DNA from: UMGS363 sp051881815
GTDB taxonomy: Bacteria; Bacillota; Clostridia; Oscillospirales; Ruminococcaceae
DNA length: 64,000 nt
Direction of reading: 5' to 3'
Assembly (NCBI GenBank): GCA_051881815.1
Contig: JBJEQP010000021.1
Span: forward strand, 14,547-78,546
The stretch's first letter is position 1, and each line of letters starts with the position of its first letter. The position numbers and the translations under genes were made by a program. This document shows positions 61,666 through 64,000 of the stretch, in pieces. Under the pieces are notes generated by a model, which did no database searches, had not been told where the DNA came from, and saw only the letters and a list, made by a program, of their open reading frames with translations.

Positions 61666-63648
61666 ATGAAAAGCATTAAAACAAAAATACTTGCAGCTAT
61701 GATAGGAGTCGGACTGTTTTCGTCGCTTATTATAGGAATAGCCGGTGTTGCACTGAATTTTTCTTCGGCTGAAAGCATTCTCGACAAATCTATGGCGGAA
61801 ACGGCAAAGCTGGCAGCTTCCCGTGTTCAGACGGAAATTGACCGTTATGAGGCAATTGTGGCCGAGATCGGCTGTATAGGCGATCTGACAGATCCCACAG
61901 AAGGTAAGACTGTCTGTGCCCAAATCGCTGCAAATCGCATATCCAGATATGACCTTGAGCTTTTCAGCGTTCTCGATATTAACGGAAAGGATATATTAAG
62001 CGGCATCGACTGCTCCGGAGAGGAATTTTTCAAAGTATCCTCAGCCGGAGATACATACTGCTCCGATTTTATGACTCAAAGCATATTCGGAGTGGAAAAC
62101 GCAGTTGTGATCTCTGCGCCGCTCTGGGAGAACGGCATATACGGCAGCAAGGTTTCGGGCGTTGTATATATGATACCTAACAATTCTTTCCTTAACGATA
62201 TTGTAAGCAGCATAAACGTAGGAGAGGGCGGCACGGCATATCTTCTTTCAGCGGAAGGACTTACGATCGCTTTCCACGACCCAACGGTCGTCGGCAAGGA
62301 AAATGCACAGGAATCCGCTAAAACAGATCCCTCCTACCAAAAGCTTGCCGAGGTAGAGGCAAAAATGTGTGCAGGAGAAACCGGCTTCGATCAGTATAAA
62401 TACAACGGCAATCTTGAGCTTGTTGCTTATGCGCCTGTTATGGACACTCCCGGCTGGAGTATCGGTGTAAATGTAGTTCGCGATGAATTTATGGGCGGAA
62501 CCTATGAAGCTCTTATAATAAGCCTCATTATTATGGTCATTACCTGCGTTCTTGCCGCTGTAACTGCTATGATATTCGCCAAAAAGATCACAGACCCCAT
62601 TGTTTGCTGTTCCCAAAGGATCGTCAAGCTTTCAGAGGGTGATCTCACAAGCGAGGTTCCCGTTGTCAACTCCCGTGATGAAACTAAAATACTTGCCGAC
62701 GCTACTGCTACGATAGTTACAGAGCTGAACAACATTTTCAAGGACATCGAAAGAATACTTGAAGAGATCTCCAACTGCAATCTTGCAGTCAACTCCCGTG
62801 AAAACCAGCATTACTATGTCGGCGACTACCGACAGCTTGTAGAATATATCGACCTTATCAAGATCAAGCTTTCGGACACGATAAATCAGATCAGCACCGC
62901 AGGCGAGCAGGTTTCCGCAGGCGCCGAGCAGGTTTCATTCGGCGCACAGTCGCTCTCCCAGGGAGCTACGGAGCAGGCTGCATCCATTGAAGAGCTTGCC
63001 GCTACTATCGACCTTATAGCTAATCAGATAAAGGAAAATGCTGTACAGGCAGAAACCGCAAGCAATAAGACAAATACCGCCGGCGGCGAGATGCAGGAAG
63101 CAATTTCACGCATGAATGACCTCGTTTCTGCAATGCATGACATAAGCAGATCCTCCGATGAAACCAAGAAGATCATAAAGACAATTGAGGATATCGCTTT
63201 CCAGACAAATATTCTTTCTCTTAATGCCGCAGTCGAGGCAGCAAGAGCAGGTGCGGCAGGCAAGGGCTTCGCCGTAGTTGCGGATGAAGTAAGAAATCTT
63301 GCCGCAAAATCTGCTGAAGCTGCACAGAATACGACCGCACTTATCGAAGGTACTGTTGCGACTATTGAAAAGGGTACATATCTTGTTGATGAGGTAGCTG
63401 AAAAGATGACTTCTGTATCTGCTGCGGCAGGTGCTGTTGCGGAAATAAATGAACAGATCTCGGCGGCTTCACGCAACACTGCTGATTCCATCACACAGAT
63501 AACGATCGGTGTGGAACAGATCTCCGAGGTAGTTCAGTCTAACTCTGCTACAGCTGAAGAGTCTGCGGCGGCGTCAGAAGAGCTCTCCGGACAGGCTAAT
63601 ATGCTTGAGGAGCTTATTTCGCAGTTTACGCTTGATAATGAAGGCTGA
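61666..63648 (+). CDS. Methyl-accepting chemotaxis protein with Cache sensor
   Basis: The ATG at 61666 follows AGGGGGA and gives 660 residues. TM1 is at about 7-27, a double-Cache-like sensor at 35-280 (GGTAYLLSAEGLTIAFHDPTVVG, GWSIGVNV), TM2 at about 287-308, then a HAMP domain and the signalling hairpin with tip IEDIAFQTNILSLNAAVEAARAGAAGKGFAVVADEVRNLA. It reports an outside ligand to CheA/CheW, so the organism probably has a chemotaxis system. Confidence 0.95.
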   Translation: MKSIKTKILAAMIGVGLFSSLIIGIAGVALNFSSAESILDKSMAETAKLAASRVQTEIDRYEAIVAEIGCIGDLTDPTEGKTVCAQIAANRISRYDLELFSVLDINGKDILSGIDCSGEEFFKVSSAGDTYCSDFMTQSIFGVENAVVISAPLWENGIYGSKVSGVVYMIPNNSFLNDIVSSINVGEGGTAYLLSAEGLTIAFHDPTVVGKENAQESAKTDPSYQKLAEVEAKMCAGETGFDQYKYNGNLELVAYAPVMDTPGWSIGVNVVRDEFMGGTYEALIISLIIMVITCVLAAVTAMIFAKKITDPIVCCSQRIVKLSEGDLTSEVPVVNSRDETKILADATATIVTELNNIFKDIERILEEISNCNLAVNSRENQHYYVGDYRQLVEYIDLIKIKLSDTINQISTAGEQVSAGAEQVSFGAQSLSQGATEQAASIEELAATIDLIANQIKENAVQAETASNKTNTAGGEMQEAISRMNDLVSAMHDISRSSDETKKIIKTIEDIAFQTNILSLNAAVEAARAGAAGKGFAVVADEVRNLAAKSAEAAQNTTALIEGTVATIEKGTYLVDEVAEKMTSVSAAAGAVAEINEQISAASRNTADSITQITIGVEQISEVVQSNSATAEESAAASEELSGQANMLEELISQFTLDNEG

Positions 63649-63720
63649 TCCTCCGATACCGATCAAAAGTAAATGCAGGCTTCTCGCAAAATTTCATAAA
63701 GAAGTATTTGATATATCATA

Positions 63721-63763
63721 TAAGACAGCACTGTCAAGCCGATCGTGCTGTCTTAACTTTTTA
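63721..63763 (+). terminator. Chemotaxis receptor terminator
   Basis: TAAGACAGCAC and GTGCTGTCTTA pair around 13 bases and are followed by ACTTTTTATA. Confidence 0.85.
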
Positions 63764-63800
63764 TAAAAGTTTCAATTTTAATAATCCAAGCCCAAAAAAT

Positions 63801-63850
63801 GCACCCGTCAACTTGTACGCCTGTACAAAGCAGACGGGTGTTTTTTTCTT
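63801..63850. terminator. Second strong hairpin, possible end of a small RNA
   Basis: CACCCGTC and GACGGGTG enclose a smaller CTTGTACGCCTGTACAAAG hairpin and are followed by TTTTTTTCTT; upstream is AAAAAATG. No gene ends here, so it may terminate a short transcript or serve the opposite strand. Confidence 0.6.
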
Positions 63851-64000
63851 GATTTTTTGCAAAAAGTACATTCAAATAAGTTGGAAAAAATCACCGCACA
63901 TTTTACAATGATTATCCGTTATATTAAGGAAACGCTGATCAATATGTTTCTGCCGTTTTTCAAAATGTCTATGTCAGAATGACATTAAAGACAGGAAACT
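63851..64000. other. Intergenic end of window
   Basis: No coding frame is evident. AAGGAAACGCTGATCAA at 63926-63942 is a further, compact version of the dispersed AAGGAAACG/TTAATCAGC motif. Confidence 0.45.

Overview
This is chromosomal DNA from a Gram-positive anaerobe of the class Clostridia, most likely a Ruminococcus-like member of the Oscillospiraceae. The evidence is the gut-type glycan genes (lipoprotein GH26 mannanase, GH43, LplB/LplC-type sugar permeases, YesL), the strong GGAGG ribosome sites, promoters with TTGACA/TATAAT boxes spaced 17 bases apart, a two-gene SufC/SufB iron-sulfur system, and the rimP-nusA-ylxR-ylxQ-infB-rbfA order. No rRNA, tRNA, CRISPR array, prophage or transposase gene was found. 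Species identity is inference.

Layout. 1-991: 3' part of a cation/proton antiporter. 1264-3817 (-): arsenic-type operon arsR, C_GCAxxG_C_C protein, ArsP-like permease, small thioredoxin, arsC. 3938-8519 (-): a lipoprotein joining a solute-binding domain to a 5'-nucleotidase C-terminal domain, then a hybrid histidine kinase. 8988-12246 (-): ferrous iron uptake (two feoA, feoB, small Cys-rich membrane protein) under a promoter with DtxR-like inverted repeats. 12333-15305: flavodoxin remnant, cysK, marR-type regulator, thrH. 15646-19097 (+): sufC, sufB-like, GH26 mannanase. 19381-23655: YesL, two sugar permeases and a divergent AraC regulator. 23667-26317 (+): nth and recQ, translationally coupled. 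26565-27681: two AT-rich unknown genes lying between pieces of a repeated palindrome. 27758-34305 (+): unknown protein, LRR membrane protein, MoxR, DUF58 and transglutaminase-like membrane protein. 34514-36960 (-): LacI-type sensor/GGDEF protein and a small conserved protein. 37088-41836 (-): Gld-like ABC exporter with DUF4340 partner. 41976-51723 (-): gltX, ribF, truB, nrnA, rbfA, infB, ylxQ, ylxR, nusA, rimP. 51937-54024 (-): histone H1-like/SCP2 fusion, stand-alone FakA C-terminal-like domain, DHH phosphoesterase. 54213-61229 (-): deoxyinosine glycosylase, esterase, GH43, galE, decayed hydrolase, esterase, FMN reductase, acyltransferase. 61666-63648 (+): chemotaxis receptor.

The most unusual content is intergenic. 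At least four kinds of long, nearly self-complementary elements (about 100-210 bases) are scattered between genes: family 1 (1095, 26379, truncated at 43471, right-end scrap at 27692), family 2 (34352 and, inverted, 57028; degenerate at 12538), a possible relative of family 2 at 8818, an AT-rich palindrome at 8567, and family 3 (15426 and, inverted, about 61351). The two full family 1 copies are equal in length and differ by paired changes on opposite arms, so the stem-loop itself appears to be conserved. They look like non-autonomous (MITE-like) or structured-RNA elements. One family 2 copy ends inside a broken flavodoxin gene. I cannot say without a database search whether any family has been described.
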